Made by a program: the position numbers and the translations under genes. A DNA stretch of 64,000 nt from Myxococcales bacterium. GTDB taxonomy: Bacteria; Myxococcota_A; Polyangia; Haliangiales; Haliangiaceae. Position 1 is the first letter of the stretch, and every line of letters starts with the position of its first letter. This document shows positions 25,020-35,891 of the stretch, piece by piece. Where the stretch lies: the NCBI GenBank assembly GCA_016794525.1, contig JAEUJY010000156.1, positions 1 to 64,000 on the forward strand, in the 5' to 3' direction. The notes beneath the pieces are model-generated. The model was not told the DNA's origin, searched no databases, and was given only the letters and a program-made list of their open reading frames with translations.

Positions 25020-26270
25020 ATGGATCGCGTCGTCCGCCGGCGGTCGCCGTGGCCGCGCCGCGCCGCCGCGGTGAGCGCCGCCCTCGCCGTCGCCGTGGGC
25101 GGCTACCTGTGGCTCGGCCGGTCCCACGCCCGCAGCGTGACCGTCGCCGGGGCCCACGTCAGCATCGCCCGGGTCGAGCGCGGCCGGTTCGACGACATCA
25201 TCGCGGTGCGCGGCCGGGTCACCCCGCTGCACACCACCTACGTCGACACCGCGGTCGGCGGCCAGGTCGAGGCGATCGCGATCGAGGACGGCGCCAAGGT
25301 CGAGCGCGGCCAGCTGGTCGTGACGCTGACCAACACCGCGCTGCAGCTCGATCTGATCTCGCGCGAGGCCCAGATCACCGAGCAGCTCAACGCGCTGCGT
25401 GGCCTCGAGCTCAGCCAGGCGCAGTCGCAGCTCGAGCACGAGCGCGAGCTGGTCGAGGTCCGCTACCAGATCAAGCGCCTGACCCGGCAGCTGGCGACCA
25501 ACGAGGCGCTGGTGGCCTCGGGCGCGGTGTCGCGGGCCGAGGTCGACGACCTCAAGGACCAGCTCGAGTACTACCAGGCGCGGCTGGGCGTCCAGACCCG
25601 GACCCGGGCCGCGGCCGATCGGCTGCAGCGCGATCAGGTCGTCCAGATGCGCGCCGCGGCGCAGCAGCTCGACAAGAACCTGGCGATCGCCCGCAAGAAC
25701 CTCGACAGCCTGTCGGTCGAGGCGCCGGTCGCCGGCACGCTCAGCGCGTTCACGCTGCAGGTCGGCCAGTCGCTCGCGCCCGGCGACCGCATCGCCCAGA
25801 TCGACGACCCCGATCACTTCAAGGTGGTCGCCGACCTCGACGAGTTCTACCTGGCCCGGGTCGACCTCGGGCAGCGCGCCGACTACGTCCAGGACAGCCG
25901 CACCTACGCGCTGACGGTGTCGAAGATCCGGCCCCAGGTCGCCAACGGCCAGTTCCAGGTCGAGCTGGTGTTCGTCGGCGACGCGCCCACCGGCGTGCGC
26001 CGCGGCCAGACCGCGCAGCTGCGGCTGCAGCTGGGCCAGCCCAGCGAGGCGCTGCTGGTGCCCAACGGCGCCTTCTACAACGACACCGGCGGCGCCTGGG
26101 TGTTCGTCGTCTCCCACGATCACGCCCGGGCGGTGCGGCGCGCGGTGCGCCTCGGCCGCCGCAACCCGCAGCAGATCGAAGTCCTCGACGGCCTCACCGC
26201 CGGCGAGGAGATCGTGACCTCCCCCTACACCAGCTTCCTCGAGATGGATCGTCTCGAGCTGACGCGATGA
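25020..26270 (+). CDS. HlyD/MacA-like membrane fusion protein of ABC exporter
   Basis: The product has 416 residues from the ATG at 25020, preferred over 24969 because of the sigma54 start site. One N-terminal membrane anchor (about 12-30) is followed by a lipoyl-like half (AIAIEDGAKVERGQLVVTL), a long coiled coil (about 100-225), the second lipoyl half (APVAGTLSAFTLQVGQSL) and beta-barrel and membrane-proximal domains. It should bridge the inner-membrane permease to the periplasm. Its stop overlaps an ATG as ATGA, and the ATPase gene follows at once. No outer-membrane partner is in the window. Confidence 0.85.
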   Translation: MDRVVRRRSPWPRRAAAVSAALAVAVGGYLWLGRSHARSVTVAGAHVSIARVERGRFDDIIAVRGRVTPLHTTYVDTAVGGQVEAIAIEDGAKVERGQLVVTLTNTALQLDLISREAQITEQLNALRGLELSQAQSQLEHERELVEVRYQIKRLTRQLATNEALVASGAVSRAEVDDLKDQLEYYQARLGVQTRTRAAADRLQRDQVVQMRAAAQQLDKNLAIARKNLDSLSVEAPVAGTLSAFTLQVGQSLAPGDRIAQIDDPDHFKVVADLDEFYLARVDLGQRADYVQDSRTYALTVSKIRPQVANGQFQVELVFVGDAPTGVRRGQTAQLRLQLGQPSEALLVPNGAFYNDTGGAWVFVVSHDHARAVRRAVRLGRRNPQQIEVLDGLTAGEEIVTSPYTSFLEMDRLELTR

Positions 26271-26281
26271 AAGGATCCGCC

Positions 26282-26968
26282 GTGCTCGTCAAGCTCACCA
26301 GCCTGTCCAAGACCTACCGCGCCGCCGAGATCGAGACCGCCGCGCTCGCCAACGTCAACCTCGACATCGCCGAGGGCGAGTTCGTCGCGATCATGGGCCC
26401 GTCGGGGTGCGGCAAGTCGACGCTGCTCAACATCCTCGGCATGCTCGACACGCCGACCGCCGGCGCCTACCGCTTCCGCGATCAGGACATCAGCCGGTGG
26501 AGCGAGGCCAAGCTCGCCGACCTGCGCAAGCGCAACCTCGGCTTCGTCTTCCAGAGCTTCAACCTGATCGACGAGCTGACCGTCGAGGGCAACGTCGAGC
26601 TGGCGCTCCTGTACCAGGGCATCTCGGCGGCCGAGCGCAAGGGCCGGGTCGCCGAGGCGCTCGACCGGATGAAGATCGCCCACCGCGCCAAGCACTTCCC
26701 GGCGGCGCTGTCGGGCGGGCAGCAGCAGCGGGTGGCGGTGGCGCGGGCGGTGGTCGGCAAGCCGGCGCTGATCCTTGCCGACGAGCCGACCGGCAACCTC
26801 GACTCGCACCACGGCGAGGAGGTCATGAAGCTGCTGTGCGAGCTCAACACCGCCGGCACGACGATCGTCATGGTGACGCACTCGTCGGCCCACGCCGAGT
26901 ACGCCCGGCGCACGATCAACCTGTTCGACGGCCGCGTGCTCACCGAGCAGCTGCGGGCCGCGAGCTGA
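26282..26968 (+). CDS. ABC transporter ATPase, MacB/LolD-like
   Basis: The product has 228 residues from the GTG at 26282, chosen because AAAGGA lies about 6 nt upstream; an ATG at 26267 that overlaps the previous stop adds five residues. Walker A is GPSGCGKST, the Q-loop is FVFQSFNLIDELTV, the signature is LSGGQQQRVAVARA, Walker B is LILADEPTGNLDS and the switch His is in VTHSSAHA. These match the LolD/MacB class that works with FtsX-type permeases. It powers export together with the flanking genes. Confidence 0.92.
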   Translation: MLVKLTSLSKTYRAAEIETAALANVNLDIAEGEFVAIMGPSGCGKSTLLNILGMLDTPTAGAYRFRDQDISRWSEAKLADLRKRNLGFVFQSFNLIDELTVEGNVELALLYQGISAAERKGRVAEALDRMKIAHRAKHFPAALSGGQQQRVAVARAVVGKPALILADEPTGNLDSHHGEEVMKLLCELNTAGTTIVMVTHSSAHAEYARRTINLFDGRVLTEQLRAAS

Positions 26969-26974
26969 ACTTCC

Positions 26975-27024
26975 GGGAGGTGTGTCGTCACACCTCCCCT
27001 CGGCGGGGCCTGGTCCCCGCCGAG
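26975..27024 (+). other. two back-to-back perfect hairpins inside the exporter operon
   Basis: GGGAGGTGTG (26975-26984) and CACACCTCCC (26989-26998) form a 10-bp stem with a TCGT loop. It is followed at once by CTCGGCGGGG (26999-27008) and CCCCGCCGAG (27015-27024) with a 6-nt loop. They lie between the ATPase and permease genes with no U-tract. They may tune mRNA stability or partial termination. Confidence 0.7.
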
Positions 27025-27109
27025 CCTCCCCTCCGAGACGCGAGACGCTGCTCGAGCCACGCGCGTGCCCACTGACCCTCAGCCTCCGGACCACCGGGAG
27101 ATCATCGCC

Positions 27110-29590
27110 ATGCTCCGCAACTACCTCACCGTCGCGCTGCGCAACCTCGCCGCGAACAAGCTGCAGTCGACGATCAACCTCGGCGGCCTCGCGGTCGGCC
27201 TGGCGGCGTGCCTGCTGATCCTCGTCTACGTCCGCCACGAGCTGTCGTACGAGCGGTGGCTGCCGCGCGCCGACCGGATCGCGTCGGTCGAGTCGACGTT
27301 CTACCCGCCGGGCCGCGAGCCGCTGACCTTCGCCGGCTCCCCCGGCCAGCTCAAGGTGGCGCTCGAGGCCGACTTCGCCAGCGACGTCGAGCGGGTCGTC
27401 CGGCTGTACCAGGAGGAGCTGCCGACCCGGGTCGGCGATCGCCGGCTGGTCACCGACGTGGCCTACGTCGACCCCGGCTTCTTCGAGGTCTTCGACCTGC
27501 CGATGGTGGCCGGCGATCGCGCCGCGGCGCTGGCCGACACCGGCTCGGTGCTGGTGACCGCGCGCACCGCGCACAAGCTGTTCGGCGACGCGCCGCCGAT
27601 CGGTCAGACCGTGACGATCGGCGAGAACACCGAGCTGACGGTGGTCGGCGTGCTGGCCGATCTGCCGCGCACCACCCACCTGCGGTTCGAGGCGGTGGCC
27701 CGGCTCGAGCCGGCCAACTTCCGCGATCGCCCGTGGGTGCTCGAGCAGTGGACGTCGGTCAACACCAAGACCTACGTGCTGGGCCGGAGCGCCGCGGCGA
27801 TCGGCCGGATCGAGGCCGGCATCCCGGCCAGCCTCGACCGCCACGCCAAGATCGACATCCCCGGCATCACCGATCCGCCGTCGCGGCTGATGCGGCTGGA
27901 GCTGCGGCCGCTGCTCGACATCCACCTCCACGCCGACAAGCCCGGCTACGAGGGCACCGGCAGCATGACCACGGTCGCGGCGTTCGCCGGCATCGCGCTC
28001 CTGATCCTGGTGATCGCCGGCATCAACTTCGTCAACCTGGCGACCGCCCGCGCGATGTCGCGGGCCCGCGAGGTCGCGCTGCGCAAGGTGGTCGGCGCGA
28101 CCCGGCGCCAGCTGGTCGTGCAGCACCTCGGCGAGGCGGCGCTGACCGCGCTGGTGGCGCTGGTGCTGGCGCTGGCGCTGGTCGAGCTGGCGCTGCCGGC
28201 GTTCAACCAGTTCCTCGGCCTCGACCTGCGGCTCGATCTGCTCGGCGATCCGGCGCTGGCCGCGACCGCGCTGGGGCTGGTGGTCGCGGTCGGCGTGCTC
28301 GGCGGCCTGTACCCGGCGCTGTACCTGTCGCGGTTCCGGCCGGCCACGGTGCTCAAGGCCAACCGCTCGTCGGCCCACGGCGCGTCGTGGGTGCGCACCG
28401 GCCTGGTCGTGTTCCAGTTCGCGATCTCGATCGCGCTGATCGCCGCGACCGCGACGATCTACCTGCAGACCCGGTTCGCGCGGACGATGGATCTGGGCTT
28501 CGATCACGCCGGCCGCGCGGTGCTCAACGGCCTCGACGACGTCCCCACCGACGAGGCGCGCCAGACCTTGAAGCGCGAGCTGCAGGCGCTGCCCGGCGTG
28601 CGCGGCGCGTCGCTGTCGTCGGACGCGCCGCCCTTGCGCAGCAACAACAACGCGCTCCTGTACCCGGGGCCGACGGTCGGCGAGGACAAGCTGCTGGTCG
28701 AGCAGCTGCACGTCGACGCCGACTTCTTCGCGGTCTACGGCGTGGCGCCGGTGGCGGGCCGGCTGTTCGACGCCGCCCGCGCTGGCGATCAGGTCCCGGA
28801 TCGCGACGCCAAGGATCCCAACCCGCGGCAGGGCGCGGTCGTCAACCTGGCGATGGTGGCCAAGCTCGGCCTGCGCAGCCCGGCCGACGCGGTCGGCAAG
28901 GTGCTGTACGAGGCCAACCTCGACGGCCAGCCGTTCACCGCGACGACGATCATCGGCGTCGTCGCCGACCTGCACCTGCGGTCGTTGCGCGAGCTCGTGA
29001 CGCCGATGTTCTACAAGCTGGGTCGCCCGACGTTCACCTGGAGCCGGCTCAGCATCGACATCGCGCCCGGGCGCACCCGCGAGGTGATGGCCGGCGTCGA
29101 GGCGGTCTGGCGGCGGGTGGTCCCGAGCGTGCCGATCCGGTCCAGCTTCGTCGACGCCGACCTCGCGGCGCAGTACCGCGAGGACCGCACCCGCGGCCAG
29201 ATCTTCGCCGGCTTCGCGGTGTTCGCGGTGGTGATCGCGTGCCTCGGGCTGTTCGGCCTGGCGGCGTTCGCGGCCGAGCGGCGGACCAAGGAGATCGGCA
29301 TGCGCAAGGTGCTGGGCGCGTCGGTCGGCGACATCGTGCGCCTGCTGGTGTGGCAGTTCTCGCGGCCGGTGCTGCTGGCCAACCTGATCGCCTGGCCGGT
29401 GGCGTTCTGGGCGATGCGCCGCTGGCTGCGCGGGTTCCGCTACGCGATCTCGCTGACCGAGCCGGCCAACCTGATCGGCATCTTCGGTGGCGCCGCGGCG
29501 ATCGCGGTCGCGGTCGCGTGGCTGACGACCGCTGGCCACGCCTACCGCGTGGCGCGGGCCAACCCCGGCAAGGCGCTGCGCGTCGAGTAG
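27110..29590 (+). CDS. ABC transporter permease, double FtsX/MacB-type
   Basis: The product has 826 residues from the ATG at 27110 (GGGAG about 9 nt upstream). A first membrane helix (about 20-40) is followed by a periplasmic MacB-like core domain, three helices near 290-420 with ARAMSRAREVALRKVVGATRRQL, a second half beginning TGLVVFQFAISIALIAAT with its own periplasmic domain, and three C-terminal helices with AAFAAERRTKEIGMRKVLGAS. The repeated 'EIA/MRKVLGA' motif is the FtsX coupling signature, present twice. It exports substrates from the inner membrane with the ATPase and fusion protein; antibiotic, peptide or lipid substrates are possible. Confidence 0.9.
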   Translation: MLRNYLTVALRNLAANKLQSTINLGGLAVGLAACLLILVYVRHELSYERWLPRADRIASVESTFYPPGREPLTFAGSPGQLKVALEADFASDVERVVRLYQEELPTRVGDRRLVTDVAYVDPGFFEVFDLPMVAGDRAAALADTGSVLVTARTAHKLFGDAPPIGQTVTIGENTELTVVGVLADLPRTTHLRFEAVARLEPANFRDRPWVLEQWTSVNTKTYVLGRSAAAIGRIEAGIPASLDRHAKIDIPGITDPPSRLMRLELRPLLDIHLHADKPGYEGTGSMTTVAAFAGIALLILVIAGINFVNLATARAMSRAREVALRKVVGATRRQLVVQHLGEAALTALVALVLALALVELALPAFNQFLGLDLRLDLLGDPALAATALGLVVAVGVLGGLYPALYLSRFRPATVLKANRSSAHGASWVRTGLVVFQFAISIALIAATATIYLQTRFARTMDLGFDHAGRAVLNGLDDVPTDEARQTLKRELQALPGVRGASLSSDAPPLRSNNNALLYPGPTVGEDKLLVEQLHVDADFFAVYGVAPVAGRLFDAARAGDQVPDRDAKDPNPRQGAVVNLAMVAKLGLRSPADAVGKVLYEANLDGQPFTATTIIGVVADLHLRSLRELVTPMFYKLGRPTFTWSRLSIDIAPGRTREVMAGVEAVWRRVVPSVPIRSSFVDADLAAQYREDRTRGQIFAGFAVFAVVIACLGLFGLAAFAAERRTKEIGMRKVLGASVGDIVRLLVWQFSRPVLLANLIAWPVAFWAMRRWLRGFRYAISLTEPANLIGIFGGAAAIAVAVAWLTTAGHAYRVARANPGKALRVE

Positions 29591-29597
29591 CGGCGGC

Positions 29598-30263
29598 TCA
29601 CCGCCAGCGGGCCAGCGCCAGCCCGAGCCGGCCGCGCGCCGGGCCGGGCACGCCGATGACGGTGCCGTCCGGGTCGCGCGCCTCGGCCAGCGGGTCGAGC
29701 TGGCCGGCGGTGGCGCGGTCGCCCGCGGCCAGCGCCGCCGCGTACGCGACGACGTCGCCGTGCATCCAGGCCAGGACCCGCTCGAGGTGCGCGGCCGGCA
29801 CCGCCACCCGGCACGCGCCGACCTCGCTGTCGAACCGCAGCGCGGCGCGGCCCCAGCGGCGCTCCACCGTCGGCCGGGTGCGGGCGATCGGCACCACCGT
29901 CACCAGCGGGGTGGTGGCGTCGACGACGTAGGCGCCGATGACGTAGCGTCCGGGCGGCAGCGGCAGCCGGGCGGCCAGCCGCAGCCGCCCGACGGCCCGG
30001 GCCACCGCCGCGGCGGCGGCGAGGACGACCGCCAGCGCCGCCAGCGCGCCGAGCCGGCCGGGATCGAGCCGCTGCAGCGCCGGCGCGGCGGCGGCGGCGA
30101 CGACGACGGCGAGCCCGGCCAGCGCCAGCGGCGCGGCCCGGGGCAGGGGGGCCGCCACGGTGGGGGCGATGGCCGCCTGGTGGGCGGCGATGCCGCGCAG
30201 CCGGCGCCGGCTCGCCGGCGGCAGGTGCTCGACGTGGATGACGGTGGGCAACGGGACCTTCAC
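29598..30263 (-). CDS. hypothetical membrane protein
   Basis: The product has 221 residues from the GTG at 30263, chosen because GGAGGAG lies 7 nt upstream; the GTG at 30269 is too close to that site. A basic N-terminal segment precedes two Ala/Leu/Val-rich membrane helices (about 45-65 and 75-100). A soluble domain of about 120 residues follows (GRYVIGAYVVDATTP...). It is convergent with the permease gene, 7 bp from its stop. Function unknown. Confidence 0.65.
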   Translation of the reverse strand: MKVPLPTVIHVEHLPPASRRRLRGIAAHQAAIAPTVAAPLPRAAPLALAGLAVVVAAAAAPALQRLDPGRLGALAALAVVLAAAAAVARAVGRLRLAARLPLPPGRYVIGAYVVDATTPLVTVVPIARTRPTVERRWGRAALRFDSEVGACRVAVPAAHLERVLAWMHGDVVAYAAALAAGDRATAGQLDPLAEARDPDGTVIGVPGPARGRLGLALARWR

Positions 30264-30376
30264 GACCACACTCCTCCTCGACCTGTGCCCCCGGTATCGA
30301 CCGCCGGCGCCGGCGGTTGCGTGCCGCCGTCAGCGCCACGCGCCGGTGGGCGCGCCGCGCCGCGCCGTCGCCGGCT

Positions 30377-30931
30377 TCACGGACAGCGCGAGTCGCCGTT
30401 CTGGAGGTTGGTGATGAGCTGATCGCTGATCTGCAACGGCGCGCAGCCGTGGGTCTTCTCGCAGATCAGGTCCCACTGCGGCTGGGCCTGGGCGTGGCAG
30501 TTGAAGCAGTTCCCGCCGAACGCGTTGGCCACGTTCTCGACGCCCCGGGCGGAGATGGTCGTGGTCGTCCCGGAGACCTGGAGCGCGAAGAACTCCCAGT
30601 CGTTGGTGGTCGGGTTCCAGCCGACGGCGCGCTTCACCATGGCCTCCTGCGGCACCAGCTGGATGACCGTGCCGACCGGGTAGGTGCCGCCGGTCGCCGA
30701 GCCCGCGACCGCCAGCGCCTGGTCGAGGTGGCCGCGCAGGTTCCAGACGAAGAACTGGCGAACGTGGGTGCCGCGCTGGATGCAGCCGAAGTCGGCGGCG
30801 GTCATGTCGAGGTCCTCGCCCAGCGCCGCGTCGGGGCTGGCGCCCGGCCCGTCGCTCGCGTCGGGGGCGGCGCCGCCGCCGTCGTTGCCGCACGCCGTCA
30901 CCATCAGGATCGCCACGAGCACGGTTCGCAC
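30377..30931 (-). CDS. cytochrome P460-like lipoprotein with CxxCH haem motif
   Basis: The product has 184 residues from the GTG at 30931; TAGAGT (30944-30939) lies 7 nt before it. The signal peptide MRTVLVAILMVTAC carries the lipobox Cys at 14, followed by a short acidic linker. The domain has GTYPVGTVIQLVPQEAMVKR and WEFFAL, then NCFNCHAQAQPQWDL with a single c-type haem motif, the layout of P460-type cytochromes. It is probably a periplasmic or surface haem protein. The redox partner and substrate are unknown. Confidence 0.65.
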   Translation of the reverse strand: MRTVLVAILMVTACGNDGGGAAPDASDGPGASPDAALGEDLDMTAADFGCIQRGTHVRQFFVWNLRGHLDQALAVAGSATGGTYPVGTVIQLVPQEAMVKRAVGWNPTTNDWEFFALQVSGTTTTISARGVENVANAFGGNCFNCHAQAQPQWDLICEKTHGCAPLQISDQLITNLQNGDSRCP

Positions 30932-30994
30932 GGCGCGCACTCTACACGACGCGGTCGCGCGCCGCGCGGCGGGGGGCCTGCGCCCGTCAGCCGG

Positions 30995-31504
30995 CTACGC
31001 CGCGCGGCCGGCGGCCACGCGCAGGTGGCCGCGCAGCTCCTCGGGCACCGCCGCCAGCTCCTCGGGGTCGTCGTCGACGATCAGCCCGCGGCAGGTCGGC
31101 GCGCCGCACGCGCACGGCTGGGCCAGCGCGCCGACGAACGCGTAGTCGTAGGTCAGCTCCTCGCCGACCTCGAGGTCGCGGGTCGCCACCCACCACGCGC
31201 GCAGCGCGCCGCGCTCGTGGTCGTAGCGCGAGTCGATCTCGGTGTTGGGATCGCAGCTGTGGTTGATCCACCGGGTCTGGTCGATCAGGTCGTAGTAGAC
31301 CGACGGCGCGTCGGGGTCGTCGCCGCCGTCGGCGCCCCAGCCCGGCAGCACCAGGGCGTAGGTGTCGTCGAACTCGTCGTCCTCGCGGTACAGGACGCCG
31401 TCGCCCTCGAGCACCAGCTCGCCCTTGGCGAAGCGCCGGGTGGTGATCACGCCGTAGCCGTGGATCGCAGAGTGGGTCACGCGCAGGCCGGTCAGGTGCG
31501 GCAT
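30995..31504 (-). CDS. SET-domain protein (putative lysine methyltransferase)
   Basis: The product has 169 residues. The SET core is complete: HSAIHGYGVITTRRFAKGELV at the start, WINHSCDPNTE (the NHS-C-PN motif that builds the SAM-binding pseudoknot) and GEELTYDYAFV. A post-SET Cys cluster follows, CACGAPTCRG, which with the Cys of NHSC can bind zinc. Bacterial SET proteins are sporadic and some modify ribosomal or nucleoid proteins; the target here is unknown. It is divergent from pfkA with overlapping -35 boxes. Confidence 0.88.
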   Translation of the reverse strand: MPHLTGLRVTHSAIHGYGVITTRRFAKGELVLEGDGVLYREDDEFDDTYALVLPGWGADGGDDPDAPSVYYDLIDQTRWINHSCDPNTEIDSRYDHERGALRAWWVATRDLEVGEELTYDYAFVGALAQPCACGAPTCRGLIVDDDPEELAAVPEELRGHLRVAAGRAA

Positions 31505-31513
31505 CGGGCGGGC

Positions 31514-31563
31514 ATTTTCCAGATCCGCGGCCCGGTGTCAAAGGTCCCGCGGGGGCATACTGT
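31514..31563. promoter_or_regulatory. divergent overlapping promoters of the SET gene and phosphofructokinase
   Basis: Leftward, TTGACA (31541-31536) and GAAAAT (31519-31514) are 16 bp apart, 9 nt before the SET-gene ATG. Rightward, GTGTCA (31535-31540) and TACTGT (31558-31563) are 17 bp apart, 5 nt before the pfk ATG. The two -35 boxes share five bases, so the polymerases would compete. Both transcripts would be nearly leaderless. Confidence 0.6.
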
Positions 31564-31568
31564 CGGCG

Positions 31569-32657
31569 ATGAGCAAGCGCATCGGCATCCTGACCGGCGG
31601 CGGCGACTGCCCCGGCCTCAACGCGGTGATCCGCGCGGTGATCCTCCACGCCCGCAACACCTTCGGCTGGGAGGTGGTCGGCATCCGCAACGGCTTCGAG
31701 GGCCTCTACGAGGAGGAGTACGTCGACCTCGACCCGGCGCGGACCCAGCAGCTGCTGGCCCGCGGCGGCACCATCCTCGGCTCGTCGAACCGCGCCAACC
31801 CGTTCGCGTACCCGCTCAAGCTGCCCGACGGCCGCACCGAGATCCACGACGTCAGCGCCACCTGCATGGCCAACCTGGCCAAGCTCGACCTCGGCGGGCT
31901 GATCGTCGTTGGCGGCGACGGCACGATGTCGTTCGGCCAGAAGTTCATCGAGCGCGGCGCCACCAAGATCGTCGGCGTGCCCAAGACGATCGACAACGAC
32001 CTCGAGGCCACCGAGATGACGATCGGCTTCGCCACCGCCGTCGAGGTGGTGACCGAGGCGCTCGAGCGGCTGCACACCACCGCCGAGAGCCACGAGCGCA
32101 TCATGATCGTCGAGGTCATGGGCCGCTACGCCGGGTGGATCGGCCTGACCTCGGCGCTGGCCGGCGGCGCCCACGTCTGCCTGATCCCCGAGATCGAGTA
32201 CGACGTCGAGCGGGTCGTCGAGCACTTCCACAAGCGCCACGGCCGCGGCGTGTCGTACTCGATCGTCGTCGTCGCCGAGGGCGCCCGGCCCAAGGGCGGC
32301 GACTACGCGGTGCAGGTCAAGGGCGACGTCACCAAGCAGGACAAGCTGGGCGGCGCCGGCCAGGCGCTGGCCGAGGCCATCACCGCCCGCACCGAGTACG
32401 AGGTCCGCACCACCGTGCTCGGCCACATCCAGCGCGGCGGTTCGCCGTGCGCGTTCGACCGCGAGCTGGGCACCCGGTTCGGGGTCAAGGCGGTCGACCT
32501 GATCGCCCACGGGCTGTTCGGCCACGTCACCGCGCTCGAGCACGGCCGGATCGTCGCCAAGCCGATCGCCAAGGCGGTCAAGAAGCTCAAGCTGGTCGAC
32601 CCGCAGGGCGAGCTGGTGGCCGCGGCCCGCGCCGTCGGCATGGAGCTGGGCGCGTAG
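31569..32657 (+). CDS. pfkA: 6-phosphofructokinase
   Basis: The product has 362 residues, longer than the short E. coli enzyme. It starts IGILTGGGDCPGLNAVIRA (nucleotide-binding Gly loop). VGGDGTMSF (about 114-122) and VPKTIDNDL (about 137-145) are the catalytic signatures, followed by EVMGRYAGWI and HIQRGGSPCAFDR for the fructose-6-phosphate side. The GGDGT form is typical of ATP users. Lys in PKTIDND is typical of PPi enzymes and of some ATP-dependent actinobacterial ones. So ATP is favoured but not certain. Cytosolic glycolysis enzyme. Confidence 0.93.
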   Translation: MSKRIGILTGGGDCPGLNAVIRAVILHARNTFGWEVVGIRNGFEGLYEEEYVDLDPARTQQLLARGGTILGSSNRANPFAYPLKLPDGRTEIHDVSATCMANLAKLDLGGLIVVGGDGTMSFGQKFIERGATKIVGVPKTIDNDLEATEMTIGFATAVEVVTEALERLHTTAESHERIMIVEVMGRYAGWIGLTSALAGGAHVCLIPEIEYDVERVVEHFHKRHGRGVSYSIVVVAEGARPKGGDYAVQVKGDVTKQDKLGGAGQALAEAITARTEYEVRTTVLGHIQRGGSPCAFDRELGTRFGVKAVDLIAHGLFGHVTALEHGRIVAKPIAKAVKKLKLVDPQGELVAAARAVGMELGA

Positions 32658-32726
32658 CCGAGCCGGCGACGGCGGGCTCGGCGCTCGGACGGCGTAGCCC
32701 CCGAGAATCGCCACGCTGGCGCTCGG

Positions 32727-32730
<4 letters not shown>
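32654..32730. terminator. long inverted repeat between convergent genes
   Basis: GTAGCCGAGC (32654-32663) and GCTCGGCTAC (32721-32730) are perfect 10-bp inverted arms that include the ends of both convergent genes. The 57-bp interior can form smaller GC hairpins (GGGCT/AGCCC). It may stop transcription in both directions, but lacks U-tracts. Confidence 0.4.
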
Positions 32731-35075
<2,345 letters not shown>

Positions 35076-35084
35076 CGACCTGCG

Positions 35085-35109
35085 AGTGTAGCAGCCAGCC
35101 GCGGCTGGC
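35085..35109 (-). promoter_or_regulatory. 16-bp palindrome and -10-like box before the hybrid kinase
   Basis: GCCAGCCGCGGCTGGC at 35094-35109 is a perfect palindrome, 3 bp upstream of the -10-like TACACT (35090-35085) on the minus strand. A dimeric regulator bound there would overlap the promoter core. Confidence 0.4.
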
Positions 35110-35137
35110 ACGCGTCGTCTGGGTGACGACCGCGGGA

Positions 35138-35403
35138 GACCGCGACCGCGACGGCGACCGTGACCGAGACCGCGACGGCGACCGTGGCCGCGACCGCGAC
35201 GGCGCCCGTGGCCGCGACGGCGACCGCGACCGTGACCGCGACCGTGACCGTGACCGCGACGGCGACCGCGACCGCGACCGTGGCCGCGACCGTGACCGCG
35301 ACGGCGACCGCGACGGCGACCGCGACGGCGACCGTGACCGCGACGGTGACCGTAGCCGTGACGGTGACGGTGGCCGGGACCGTGACCGTGGCGGTCGCGG
35401 TGG
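35138..35403. repeat. hexanucleotide array A (GACCGN-type)
   Basis: About 44 consecutive 6-bp units read on the plus strand as GACCGC, GACGGC, GACCGT, GGCCGC and close variants, in strict 6-bp register. The array starts about 60 bp upstream of the hybrid-kinase start and ends 10 bp before the stop of the four-helix-bundle gene. Frames through it encode only dipeptide-like repeats. Confidence 0.9.
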
Positions 35404-35412
35404 ACTGATGGA

Positions 35413-35733
35413 TCAGGTCGCGAGGCGGTAGGTCATCGCGCCGATGCGATCGGCGAGCGCGACGGCGGTGGCGATCGCGTCGGCGTCGACGTAGCCCCAG
35501 GCGGCCGCGACCTCGAGCGCGACCTTGACCTCTTGCGCCTCGGCCGACGCGATCCGGAAGACCCGTCGACGATCGGGGCCGGTGCGGCCCCGGCCTTCGG
35601 CCAGGTTCAGCGCGACGCTCGTGGCCGCGCGCTGGATCTGGTCGGCGAGGTCCGATGACCTCGACCGCACCCGCTCGACGATCCCCTTCAACTCTCCGAT
35701 CAGCTCCATGGTCACCCGCTGCGCATCCAGCAT
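35413..35733 (-). CDS. four-helix-bundle protein, S23/IVP-like
   Basis: The product has 106 residues. The ATG at 35733 has GGAGGAG 5 nt upstream; the longer upstream frame is not supported. The sequence QIQRAATSVALNLAEGRGR, then VFRIASAEAQEVKVALEVAAAWGYVD, is typical of the small proteins encoded in 23S rRNA intervening sequences and of related free-standing four-helix bundles such as the Avd accessory proteins of diversity-generating retroelements. No reverse transcriptase or rRNA is nearby. Inverted hexamer arrays flank it on both sides. Its role is unknown, possibly RNA or nucleic-acid binding. Confidence 0.8.
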   Translation of the reverse strand: MLDAQRVTMELIGELKGIVERVRSRSSDLADQIQRAATSVALNLAEGRGRTGPDRRRVFRIASAEAQEVKVALEVAAAWGYVDADAIATAVALADRIGAMTYRLAT

Positions 35734-35739
35734 GCCGCT

Positions 35740-35891
35740 CCTCCGTGGTTGGTGTTCGCCCATCCGCGGCCCGACGCGCAGGTCCCGTGATCTCGCGCGC
35801 CATGTCCCGCCTCGCCTCATCCTTAGCGCCTCCTTCGGCGCGAGGCACGGGACGTGCGCGGGGGCCGCGAAGGGCGCACCAACCACGGAGG
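35740..35891. repeat. 15-bp perfect inverted repeat upstream of the IVP-like gene
   Basis: CCTCCGTGGTTGGTG at 35740-35754 and CACCAACCACGGAGG at 35877-35891 are exact inverted copies 122 bp apart. The left copy contains the ribosome-binding site of the four-helix-bundle gene. They could be remnants of terminal repeats or form a long hairpin that hides that site. Confidence 0.75.

Noticed and set aside
26225-29539. A long minus-strand frame across the ABC ATPase and permease genes
   Set aside because: The plus-strand frames contain Walker, signature and FtsX motifs; the antisense frame has none.
35123-35431. Open frames through hexamer array A (Asp-Arg or Ala-Thr-Val repeats)
   Set aside because: Six-base repeats keep all frames open; there is no start with a ribosome site and no non-repeat protein sequence.
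35413-35733. A diversity-generating retroelement around the Avd-like gene
   Set aside because: No reverse transcriptase and no template/variable repeat pair with adenine-specific changes was seen.
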